DNA of 5,219 nt from Calditrichaceae bacterium (GCA_024763405.1 JANTFQ010000189.1:1-5219), one strand, 5' to 3'; counted from the first letter of the stretch, positions 1 to 5,219 are shown. Numbers and translations are program-made. Notes: a model not told the origin generated them from the sequence alone.

Positions 1-2
1 TG

Positions 3-185
3 AAGGAAACCTGTGATGATTTGCATAAAAGAGGGGTGTTGTTTCTCCTGTCCAATTCTGCCACTGCTTTTATTAAGGAATTATATAAAGAATATGCTCT
101 TCTAATTGTGCACGCCAAACGAGCTGTGAATTCCAAAGGAGATAAACGCGGGGAAGTGGAAGAAGTGCTGGTGAAAAATTATTAG
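3..185 (+). CDS. Dam/DpnM-like D12-class adenine-specific DNA methyltransferase, C-terminal 60 residues (5' end outside window)
   Basis: The frame is open from the window edge to TAG at 183-185, giving 60 residues that start KETCDDLHKRG and end VLVKNY. The pattern is that of the C-terminus of D12-class N6-adenine methyltransferases (Dam, DpnM). It has a hydrophobic strand followed by LSNS (FLLSNS), then FIKELYKEY, then HAKRAVNSKGDKRGEVEEVLVKNY, which resembles the family ending with a conserved (K/R)R-(A/S)-(I/V)-(N/S) stretch and a final (T/K)NY. Members methylate adenine, commonly in GATC, using S-adenosylmethionine. They act either alone in replication and repair marking or as the modification half of a type II restriction system. 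The SAM-binding and DPPY catalytic motifs would lie upstream and cannot be checked. No restriction endonuclease follows on this side. The family call is fairly firm; the recognition site is inferred only. Confidence 0.82.
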   Translation, partial: KETCDDLHKRGVLFLLSNSATAFIKELYKEYALLIVHAKRAVNSKGDKRGEVEEVLVKNY

Positions 186-240
186 CGTTTCAATTCGGGG
201 AATTCCGCCGTAAAAAAACTAAATAAAAATACTTGCAAAC

Positions 241-255
241 TATACGATTGGTATA
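241..255. promoter_or_regulatory. Perfect 5-bp inverted repeat TATAC-N5-GTATA, possible operator
   Basis: TATAC (241-245) and GTATA (251-255) are exact reverse complements around a 5-bp spacer. They lie in the AT-rich gap between the methyltransferase and the ATPase, about 60 bp upstream of the ATPase promoter. The geometry suits a dimeric repressor site, but the arms are short and AT-rich, so chance is a real alternative. No regulator gene is visible in the window. Confidence 0.15.
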
Positions 256-312
256 TACTTATTTTATATTGCCCGCGATTTATAATCTATATGATGCTAT
301 CGAATAAATATA

Positions 313-343
313 TTGACAATTATTTGATGAAGGCATATATTTG
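313..343 (+). promoter_or_regulatory. Promoter of the ATPase gene, probably giving a leaderless transcript
   Basis: TTGACA (313-318) is a perfect sigma-70 -35 box, followed after 17 bp by TATATT (336-341). The same right-hand sequence read as TATATTTG (336-343) is a perfect match to the Bacteroidota -7 consensus TAnnTTTG, with TTG (313-315) 20 bp upstream serving as the -33 element. Either reading places the transcription start at about 346-350, on or next to the ATG at 348. The message would then have essentially no 5' leader. The same TATATTTG octamer recurs upstream of the lipoprotein gene (4633-4640). Confidence 0.6.
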
Positions 344-347
344 AGCT

Positions 348-1520
348 ATGGAAGATTTACTATATCAATATAATCCCTGGTGGGAAAACATCGTATCTGA
401 TAAAGATATTAAACCTCGTGAAAAATATTTATCCGAATTACGAAGTTATTTAGACAGGAAGCAAATTATTATCCTGACCGGGCTTCGCAGAGTTGGCAAA
501 ACTACTTTAATGAAATTGCTCATTAAAGAACTAATAGATAGTAATATTGATGCAAATCGTATACTTTATGTTAGCCTCGACGATTATCTGCTTCATAAAA
601 ATAGTATCTCTGAAATTATCAATGAATTTAGAAAAATACATAAACTGAAAATTGAGGAAAAAATATTTCTATTCCTTGATGAAGTAACCTATAAAAATGA
701 TTTTCAAATACAGTTAAAAAATATTTATGACAATCAAAATGTGAAAATTTTTGCTGCATCTTCATCCGCATCACTATTTCGGGATAAAAAAGCAAGTCTT
801 ACCGGACGCTCGATTACCCTTGAAATAGAACCTTTGGATTTGGATGAATATCTTTTTTTTAATGAAATAGAATTAAAAAAACGAGATAATCAACTTTATC
901 AGACATACTTTCTTGAATATATAAAAGTTGGTGGATTACCTGAAAATGTTCTGAATCCAAATAGAGAATATTTAATGAATCTGGTAGAAGATATTATTCA
1001 AAAAGATATCACAGCTTTTCACGGAATAAAGAATCATCAAATAGTTCGAGATTATTTTACACTTTTAATGGAACGTAGCGGAAAGCAGTTAAGTATTAAC
1101 AAAATCGGAAAAATCTTAAATATTTCTCCGGATACATCCAAACGGTACTTAAGTTATTTTGAATCAACATATTTGATTCATTTACTACCGCGCTGGGGGA
1201 AGACAAATCAAAAGTTGTTATCGTCAAAAAAAATATACGCTTCTGATTTGGGAATAAAACACCTTTTTATGGGCGGAAGAGATTTTGGCAGTTATTTTGC
1301 AAACTACATATATCTAAAATTGCGAAACAAAAAGAAACTATATTACTTGTATGAGAACACGATAGAAATTGATTTTTATACTGAGGATAAAATACTAATT
1401 GAATCAAAATTTTATTCACAATTAAATAAGAAACAAGAAAAACTGTTCTTAGAATATCCGGCTGATAAAAGAATAGTTATCGATTCGGTTGAAAAAATAT
1501 CAATTCTAAATGAATTGTAA
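348..1520 (+). CDS. AAA_14/DUF4143-type ATPase with C-terminal PD-(D/E)XK-like motif
   Basis: This is a 390-residue soluble protein. The N-terminal P-loop ATPase domain shows Walker A GLRRVGKTT (residues 45-53, K51) and Walker B IFLFLDE (106-112, D111 and E112). A strand ending AASSSASLF (136-144) and LTGR (151-154) follow, as in AAA_14 proteins. YIKVGGLPE (191-199) is the usual link into the DUF4143 half, which contains a winged-helix-like stretch (about 247-283, SINKIGKILNISPDTSKRYL). The end carries EIDFY..ILIESKF (340-355), where D342 and E352-x-K354 fit a PD-(D/E)XK nuclease fold. Family members are widespread in bacteria and archaea and their biochemical role is poorly defined. ATG 348 is chosen because the next upstream ATG (327) meets a stop after five codons. 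There is no Shine-Dalgarno. The gene is strikingly AT-rich (bases 601-660 hold 13 G+C of 60; bases 2401-2460 in comEC hold 34 of 60), which suggests transfer. Its length is normal and all key residues are present. Confidence 0.85.
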   Translation: MEDLLYQYNPWWENIVSDKDIKPREKYLSELRSYLDRKQIIILTGLRRVGKTTLMKLLIKELIDSNIDANRILYVSLDDYLLHKNSISEIINEFRKIHKLKIEEKIFLFLDEVTYKNDFQIQLKNIYDNQNVKIFAASSSASLFRDKKASLTGRSITLEIEPLDLDEYLFFNEIELKKRDNQLYQTYFLEYIKVGGLPENVLNPNREYLMNLVEDIIQKDITAFHGIKNHQIVRDYFTLLMERSGKQLSINKIGKILNISPDTSKRYLSYFESTYLIHLLPRWGKTNQKLLSSKKIYASDLGIKHLFMGGRDFGSYFANYIYLKLRNKKKLYYLYENTIEIDFYTEDKILIESKFYSQLNKKQEKLFLEYPADKRIVIDSVEKISILNEL

Positions 1521-1653
1521 AAGAAACTGTGATATTATGCTGGATCAAATCCGGGCCATCGACACAAAGCGGCTTATTAAAAGAATCGGAAAAATTACGA
1601 AGCACACTCAGAACAAATTAAAAGAAAATCTTGCCATAATTCTGGATTTTTAA
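1510..1653 (+). pseudogene. C-terminal remnant of a MazF/NdoA-family toxin gene (N-terminal two thirds missing)
   Basis: The frame opens at ATG 1510, 11 bp inside the end of the ATPase gene, and gives 47 residues ending at TAA 1651-1653. From about residue 6 it reads RNCDIMLDQIRAIDTKRL...IGKI...LAIILDF. This aligns well with the last third of NdoA/MazF toxins, whose pattern there is (V/I)LL(D/E)QIR(T/A)IDK.RL..KI followed by a helix ending L.I.L...DF. Complete toxins are about 110-116 residues, so some 70 N-terminal residues are gone, including the beta-barrel RNA-binding and catalytic core. TAA at 1507-1509 blocks upstream extension in this frame. No MazE-like antitoxin is visible. The overlapping start could allow translational coupling to the ATPase, so a short peptide may still be made, but it cannot be an mRNA interferase. 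Its base composition is closer to comEC than to the ATPase. I recognised it from memory of the family, not from a search. Confidence 0.7.
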
Positions 1654-1666
1654 CGGATCGTTAAAA
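1648..1666. terminator. Perfect 8-bp inverted repeat at the convergent gene junction, possible weak terminator
   Basis: TTTTAACG (1648-1655) and CGTTAAAA (1659-1666) are perfect reverse complements with a 3-nt loop. The repeat includes the stop codon of the mazF remnant and lies 44 bp beyond the comEC stop on the other strand. It sits where a shared terminator between converging transcripts would be expected. The stem is AT-rich. The only T-run on the plus strand (TTGTTTTTT, 1674-1682) starts several bases after it, and none follows on the minus strand, so it does not satisfy a strict intrinsic-terminator model. Confidence 0.35.
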
Positions 1667-1709
1667 GCAGAATACTTGTTTTTTCAACGTCCGAGTATGC
1701 AGTTCGTAT

Positions 1710-4073
1710 TCACCGCCAATTAACCAACTGTACTTCTTCGCCGTCGCATTCAAATACAAGCGCGCCAAAATGATCGGTGCGTAACGGGCGGGCGCCATAG
1801 CGCCGCAGACGCCGCATAGTTTTCCGCGAGGGATGAAAGAATTTATTGTGCCGGCCCACCGAAACCACGGAATACCGTGGTTTGATTAACTTCAGGAATG
1901 CTCCCGAACTGGATGTTTTACTGCCGTGATGTCCCACTTTAAGAACATCCGATTTCAAAAATGATGTATAATTTAATAGACGCCCTTCTGCGTTTTGCTC
2001 CAAATCGCCGGTGAGTAAAAAGGAGCAGTTGCCATAGCAAATTTTTAACACCAGAGAACTATTATTCACTTCATTTCCGGAAAAGGTTTTGGCATTTAAA
2101 TAGGAACCAAACGGATGCAGCACATAAATCCGGTATTCATTTCCGATAAATAATTGCTGCCCCCGTTTTTTATAGGCAATGGGCACTCCTTTTTGCCTGG
2201 TCGTTCCGAGGAACTTTTTATACAGTTTGCTTTTCCCCGGATAGCGGCTGACAACTACCGTATCGGCCGGAAATTTATCTAAAATAGAAATAAGTCCGCC
2301 GAAATGATCGCTGTGCGGGTGGGTGCTGAGCAGGTAATTAATTCTTTTAATTCCGTAGTAGTGCAGCAGCGGAATCAAATAGCGCGTTCCCGAATCGAGG
2401 GCAAACTTACGGTCGCCCCCGTCAACCACCAGTACTTTCCCGTTGGGGAACTGAACAACGGCTCCGTCCCCCTGACCAACATTTACGAAGGTAATGCGCA
2501 GGCGGGAAGGCGCTCGGGTATTCAGGTAAAAGAGTACAGCAACCAGCAACAGGGCGGGGAAGATATTTTTTTTCTTTAAATTGAAAAGGAGGAGCAGGAG
2601 TATGATCAGAAGAACGATGCTCAAAATGGAAGGCTTGGGAACGGCAACCTGGATAAAGGGCAGACGGGTAAAAAAAGCATTGAGTTTCAGGATAACTTCA
2701 AAATAATAATACAAAATCCAGCCCAGGCCACCGCCAATCCCAATTCCAATTCCGCTTACAAGAATAAAAATAAAGCTGAGTACCACAAATCCACCAATGA
2801 GCGGAATGAGCAGCACATTTACTAAAACCGCGCCGGTTTGCAGCGCACCGTAGTACCACCAGGTCAGCGGAACCGTGCCGAGAACCGCGGCGAGGGATAC
2901 CAGGAAAGGCTGCATAATCCATTTATTGATAAAAGGCTGTTTCGTTTTAAACAGAGCGAGGGAACGGAATTTAGGATAGGCATACAAAATACTGCCGGCC
3001 GCGGCAAACGAAAATTGAAAACCCGGCTGCAATAATTGTTGCGGTGCAACGATCAAAATAAGCAATCCTGCCGTACCGATAATATTTAAAGAGTTGGTTT
3101 TGCGTTCCAAAAACTGTCCGGCAAAATAGAGCGCGGCCATAATGCCCGCCCGTAAAACCGGCGCCTTAAAATCAATCAGCGCAATAAACAGAAACAGAAA
3201 CAACAACGAAGCGGCATTACGTTTATTGTGCGAGAAGCCCAGCAGACCAAATACGAGCAGAAAGAGCATCAGGATAAATCCAACGTGCAGACCCGATACG
3301 GCCAATACGTGCACGATACCGGTTTTCTGAAACTGCTTCATAATACCGCGATCCACATCCTGCCGTTCTCCGAGGATTAACGCTTTTACCACAGCCGCTG
3401 CCGGATCGGGGATATTGGCTTCTATTTTCGAACGGATAAAATTACGCAGCGGAACAAGAAATTGTTTTTGCAGGTAGTTCCCGCTTTGGCCGGGCAGAAT
3501 GGTGCAGGCGTCTTCTTTTAGATAGCTCTGGAAATAAATCCCCTTCAGCTGCAGGTATTTTCTAAAATTAAATTCTCCCGGATTTCCGGGCAGGGGCGGT
3601 TGTTCGATGAAAGTTGAAATACGGATACGCTGACCGTAGTGCAGCCGGGTTTTATATTTTCCCTGGAAGAGAAAAATTCGGCCGTCGGATTTAAGTTTTG
3701 CAGAATCCGTATAAATATAGCGGCTCTGCAGGACATATCGGTTTTTACCATCTTGCCGGTACTGGGTTTCGGAAATCCAGCCCTCAACGGTGTTAATCTG
3801 TTTAAGGTTTTTAAAAAGAAGATGATCCGGAGGTAATGCAGCAAGAGCAAAATAAATACGCAGAATGCCTAAAATGATTATGGCGGGGAAGAGAAAGAAC
3901 AGTAGTTGTCTCCGCAGCAGAAAGGCACAAAGCAGCAAAATAAAAAAAGCCGCGAAGAGAAGCAGAACCGGGATGGACTGGATAAAACCCCAGCCCAGGG
4001 TAATTCCGCCTGCATAGACAATAAAAAACCACAACGCCGGAGTACTATGTAATTGTTTTTCGATAACCGTCAT
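1710..4073 (-). CDS. comEC: ComEC/Rec2-family DNA uptake channel with C-terminal metallo-beta-lactamase domain
   Basis: This is an inner-membrane protein of 787 residues that carries single-stranded DNA into the cytoplasm during natural transformation. Order of parts: N-terminal membrane helices (about 12-80), then an OB-like DUF4131 region (about 90-190) with the typical PPLPGNPGEFNFRKYL (159-174). Next is the Competence membrane domain (about 220-500), which opens with ALILGER (231-237) and the hallmark TGIVHVLAVSGLHVGFI (251-267). Last is an MBL-fold domain with NVGQGDG (531-537), the metal-binding THPHSDH (584-590), LLTGD (686-690), GHHGS (714-718) and FFHPS (745-749). The MBL domain is thought to degrade the non-transported strand. 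All motifs are intact and length is normal, so the gene looks functional. ATG 4073 fits the membrane start; only a weak CAGG lies upstream. No other competence genes are in the window. It faces the lipoprotein gene divergently across 595 bp. Confidence 0.96.
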   Translation of the reverse strand: MTVIEKQLHSTPALWFFIVYAGGITLGWGFIQSIPVLLLFAAFFILLLCAFLLRRQLLFFLFPAIIILGILRIYFALAALPPDHLLFKNLKQINTVEGWISETQYRQDGKNRYVLQSRYIYTDSAKLKSDGRIFLFQGKYKTRLHYGQRIRISTFIEQPPLPGNPGEFNFRKYLQLKGIYFQSYLKEDACTILPGQSGNYLQKQFLVPLRNFIRSKIEANIPDPAAAVVKALILGERQDVDRGIMKQFQKTGIVHVLAVSGLHVGFILMLFLLVFGLLGFSHNKRNAASLLFLFLFIALIDFKAPVLRAGIMAALYFAGQFLERKTNSLNIIGTAGLLILIVAPQQLLQPGFQFSFAAAGSILYAYPKFRSLALFKTKQPFINKWIMQPFLVSLAAVLGTVPLTWWYYGALQTGAVLVNVLLIPLIGGFVVLSFIFILVSGIGIGIGGGLGWILYYYFEVILKLNAFFTRLPFIQVAVPKPSILSIVLLIILLLLLFNLKKKNIFPALLLVAVLFYLNTRAPSRLRITFVNVGQGDGAVVQFPNGKVLVVDGGDRKFALDSGTRYLIPLLHYYGIKRINYLLSTHPHSDHFGGLISILDKFPADTVVVSRYPGKSKLYKKFLGTTRQKGVPIAYKKRGQQLFIGNEYRIYVLHPFGSYLNAKTFSGNEVNNSSLVLKICYGNCSFLLTGDLEQNAEGRLLNYTSFLKSDVLKVGHHGSKTSSSGAFLKLIKPRYSVVSVGRHNKFFHPSRKTMRRLRRYGARPLRTDHFGALVFECDGEEVQLVNWR

Positions 4074-4091
4074 TTTGGCGCCTGACTAATT

Positions 4092-4148
4092 TAGACATTT
4101 CAGATTTAATTTAGCTCATCTGAATTTGAAAGAGATAAATAATGTCTA
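4092..4148 (-). promoter_or_regulatory. Nested stem structure in the probable 5' leader of comEC
   Basis: Two inverted repeats are nested. The outer arms TAGACATT (4092-4099) and AATGTCTA (4141-4148) enclose the inner arms TTCAGAT (4099-4105) and ATCTGAA (4118-4124), with one base shared at 4099. In the minus-strand RNA the two stems would stack on the 3' side, leaving about 16 nt unpaired on the 5' side. The structure would end 18 nt before the comEC start codon. It could be a leader element or an operator, or it could be a coincidence of AT-rich sequence. No known riboswitch class is recognised. Confidence 0.3.
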
Positions 4149-4195
4149 TATTATTTTGAATCACATCCGTTCTAAATAATTTTCACAAGTTCAAT

Positions 4196-4311
4196 CATAA
4201 TGTGTCCCCCCTGTAAGGGGGGATTTAGGGGGGTATTCTCTTAAATTGGTAACTTATTGAGAGATATAGATTTTACAACCCCCTATCCCCCTTTTCTAAG
4301 GGGGAATTATG
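4196..4311. repeat. Composite palindromic C/G-block repeat (REP/BIME- or MITE-like)
   Basis: The left unit has C6 (4206-4211), a short spacer, G6 (4217-4222), ATTTA and G6 (4228-4233). The right unit is its approximate reverse complement: C5 (4279-4283), TAT, C5 (4287-4291), TTTTCTAA and G5 (4300-4304). Pairing continues outside (CATAAT 4196-4201 with ATTATG 4306-4311) and inside (ATTCTCTTAA 4235-4244 with TTGAGAGAT 4257-4265). The whole element is therefore one long imperfect palindrome of about 116 bp, and each unit can also fold alone. Similar CCCCC...GGGGGATTTAGGGGG repeats are common between genes in several bacterial groups. It stands out sharply from the AT-rich surroundings. It may also end or insulate transcription between the divergent genes. 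Confidence 0.75.
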
Positions 4312-4503
4312 CATTACCTCTTATCAGTATATGGTAAACTACCGTGTCTTGATTATTTAGGACAACCCTGATTTTGAATCTAATCATTTAATACTACTTT
4401 TGAAATACGCATAAAAGATATTGGTAGAATTTTAGTTAGTAGAATAAGTAACAAAATGTATAAAATCGAAAAAATATTAGCAAGATTTAAATAATTTTTG
4501 GAT

Positions 4504-4593
4504 TCTTTTCCCATTTTGAAACACCTATATAATCGGAATACATAGGGAATTGCGTAAATCCATTCTTTACCTACTTCTCAGAATGGGAATAGA
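4504..4593. repeat. Imperfect 18-bp terminal inverted repeats bounding about 90 bp
   Basis: Arm 4504-4521 (core TTCCCATTTTGAAA) pairs with arm 4576-4593 (core TCTCAGAATGGGAA). Of the 18 positions, 15 are Watson-Crick pairs, one is G-T and two are mismatches. The interior is 54 bp and has no reading frame. TTTTT occurs just outside both ends (4495-4499 and 4594-4598), which may be chance in such AT-rich DNA. It could be a tiny non-autonomous element or a structured region upstream of the lipoprotein promoter. Confidence 0.4.
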
Positions 4594-4632
4594 TTTTTAT
4601 TTCATTCCCTTTATTAGTATTTTGTTGTATCT

Positions 4633-4640
4633 TATATTTG
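4633..4640 (+). promoter_or_regulatory. TATATTTG -7/-10 element of the lipoprotein gene
   Basis: TATATTTG matches the Bacteroidota -7 consensus TAnnTTTG and is identical to the octamer upstream of the ATPase gene. It would start the message near 4645, leaving a leader of about 24 nt. I see no TTG at the expected -33 spacing, so the upstream half is weak or absent. Confidence 0.45.
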
Positions 4641-4654
4641 TTTAATCATTTAAT

Positions 4655-4661
4655 AAGAGGG
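4655..4661 (+). promoter_or_regulatory. Probable ribosome binding site of the lipoprotein gene
   Basis: The purine run AAGAGGG ends 7 nt before ATG 4669. It is a modest Shine-Dalgarno match, but it supports this start, as does the signal peptide that begins there. Confidence 0.45.
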
Positions 4662-4668
4662 CTTTGTT

Positions 4669-5219
4669 ATGAAAAAACTGTATTTCATCACGATGGTATT
4701 AATCGGCGTATTTTTAGTTCAGTGTGGAGGAAATCCTGAGCAGGATGGGGATCAGGCGTTTGCACAGAAGAAATACAATCAGGCTTTGTCCTACTATCTG
4801 CAGGCTAAAAAAGCGGATTCCAAAAATCAAAAGATTAACGAAAAGATAGCGCTCTCTTATATGCATAAAGGACAACAGCTTTTTAGTAAAACCCACAATG
4901 TAGAATCCTTTGCCGGGAATTTTGAAAAGGGTGAAAATTTTATCCCAGAAGCCGAAACCAGTCCCGAATTTGACAACCAATACAGTGGGATGCTGCACGA
5001 ACTGGCAAAGGCCTATCGCCAGGCGAAGCCGGCCAATGAAATCCAGAAAGAACAGTATTTTAGTCAAACACTGGACTTGCTTGATCGGGCCCTGACGTTC
5101 AACCCGGACAATAGTGAAGCAGAAAAAACGCTTGCAGATATTAAAGCTGAAAACTTTAAACAGACTTACGAAAAAGGAATGCGCTTTTTAAAACAAGCCA
5201 AACGCGAAAAAAATCCGGA
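4669..5219 (+). CDS. TPR-like outer-membrane or periplasmic lipoprotein, N-terminal 183 residues (3' end outside window)
   Basis: The frame from ATG 4669 is open to the window end. It begins MKKLYFITMVLIGVFLVQCGG, which is a short basic N-region, a hydrophobic core and a lipobox-like LVQC with Cys19 as the presumed lipidated residue. Gln at -1 departs from the usual Gly/Ala/Ser. The mature part is hydrophilic and helical. Residues about 27-60 (QAFAQKKYNQALSYYLQAKK and following) have the alternating small/aromatic pattern of a tetratricopeptide repeat. Residues about 104-158 contain a second pair of helices (LDLLDRALTFNPDNSEAEKTL resembles a TPR helix B plus the N-P-x-N turn). A third begins at about 164 (FKQTYEKGMRFLKQAKR). 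Such lipoproteins usually serve as scaffolds in envelope assembly, but the partner is unknown here. A 117-codon frame on the opposite strand is judged a shadow. Confident as a lipoprotein with helical repeats; function not assigned. Confidence 0.85.
   Translation, partial: MKKLYFITMVLIGVFLVQCGGNPEQDGDQAFAQKKYNQALSYYLQAKKADSKNQKINEKIALSYMHKGQQLFSKTHNVESFAGNFEKGENFIPEAETSPEFDNQYSGMLHELAKAYRQAKPANEIQKEQYFSQTLDLLDRALTFNPDNSEAEKTLADIKAENFKQTYEKGMRFLKQAKREKNP

Larger units (their letters stand above)
4074..4668. other. 595-bp AT-rich intergenic region between divergent comEC and lipoprotein gene
   Basis: I find no credible gene here on either strand; the longest ATG-started frames I traced by eye are under 20 codons. 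The gap holds a nested stem just upstream of comEC (4092-4148), a composite C/G-block palindromic repeat (4196-4311), an imperfect inverted repeat of about 90 bp (4504-4593), a 13-bp direct repeat (4381-4393 and 4643-4655), and the promoter and ribosome site of the lipoprotein gene (4633-4661). No TAnnTTTG box is visible for comEC on the minus strand, so its promoter is not assigned. The stretch 4312-4503 is plain AT-rich DNA apart from one direct-repeat copy. Confidence 0.7.

Noticed and set aside
196..210. Short hairpin CGGGGAATTCCGCCG after the methyltransferase gene, as a terminator
   Set aside because: The stem is about 5 bp with a bulge and is followed by TAAAAAAACT, not a T-run, so it is not a supportable intrinsic terminator for the plus strand.
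258..286. TATAAT at 281-286 as an alternative ATPase promoter
   Set aside because: At 17 bp upstream the sequence is CTTATT, a poor -35 box. The TTGACA-N17-TATATT site closer to the gene is much better.
2304..2579. Open frame of 91 codons on the plus strand
   Set aside because: It lies wholly antisense to the MBL domain of comEC, has no recognisable family pattern, and is explained by the codon bias of the true gene. Other frames of 60-100 codons inside 2698-4032 are rejected for the same reason.
4196..4311. CRISPR-like array or riboswitch in the C/G-block region
   Set aside because: There are only two units, in inverted orientation, with no regular spacers and no cas gene. The blocks pair as a palindrome and do not match a known riboswitch core.
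4309..4520. Very short ATG frames (12-16 codons at 4309 and 4456)
   Set aside because: They have no ribosome site, no promoter and no family pattern, and they lie in random-looking AT-rich DNA.
4714..5067. Open frame of 117 codons on the minus strand
   Set aside because: It is antisense to the lipoprotein gene, which has a signal peptide, a lipobox and TPR-like helices. The hydrophobic look of this frame comes from reading the complement of a hydrophilic helical protein.
4910..5095. Open frame of 61 codons on the plus strand
   Set aside because: It overlaps the lipoprotein gene in another frame, with no start signal and no family pattern.

Overview
The window looks like chromosomal DNA of a mesophilic-to-thermophilic bacterium, most probably of the FCB assemblage (Bacteroidota, Ignavibacteriota or Calditrichota-like). 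This is an inference, not an identification. It rests on the 8-base element TATATTTG, which matches the Bacteroidota -7 consensus TAnnTTTG, sitting upstream of two genes. It also rests on weak or absent Shine-Dalgarno sequences, a TPR lipoprotein, and a C-block/G-block intergenic repeat of a kind often seen in such genomes.

Layout, left to right. Positions 3-185 are the last 60 codons of a D12-class (Dam/DpnM-like) adenine DNA methyltransferase. A 162-bp AT-rich gap carries a good promoter for an AT-rich gene at 348-1520, which encodes an AAA_14/DUF4143-type ATPase with a C-terminal PD-(D/E)XK-like motif. Overlapping its last codons is a 47-codon frame (1510-1653) that is recognisably the C-terminal third of a MazF/NdoA toxin, with the catalytic N-terminal two thirds missing. 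A hairpin-forming inverted repeat at the convergent junction (1648-1666) separates this from comEC on the minus strand (4073-1710). comEC is a complete 787-residue DNA-uptake channel protein with OB-like, Competence and metallo-beta-lactamase domains. The 595-bp gap at 4074-4668 holds no gene. It does hold a nested stem upstream of comEC, a 116-bp palindromic C/G-block repeat, a second 90-bp inverted-repeat structure, and the promoter of the last gene. That gene (4669 to the window end) is an incomplete lipoprotein with TPR-like helices.

How the genes relate. comEC and the lipoprotein are divergent, and nothing in the sequence ties them functionally. The stretch 186-1660 reads as an accessory patch: an AT-rich ATPase of a family common in mobile or strain-variable DNA, a truncated toxin gene, and a neighbouring DNA methyltransferase whose partner, if any, is outside the window. 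I see no evidence for a wholly new system. The most useful observations are the mazF remnant fused to the ATPase end, the likely leaderless ATPase transcript, and the composite palindromic repeat.
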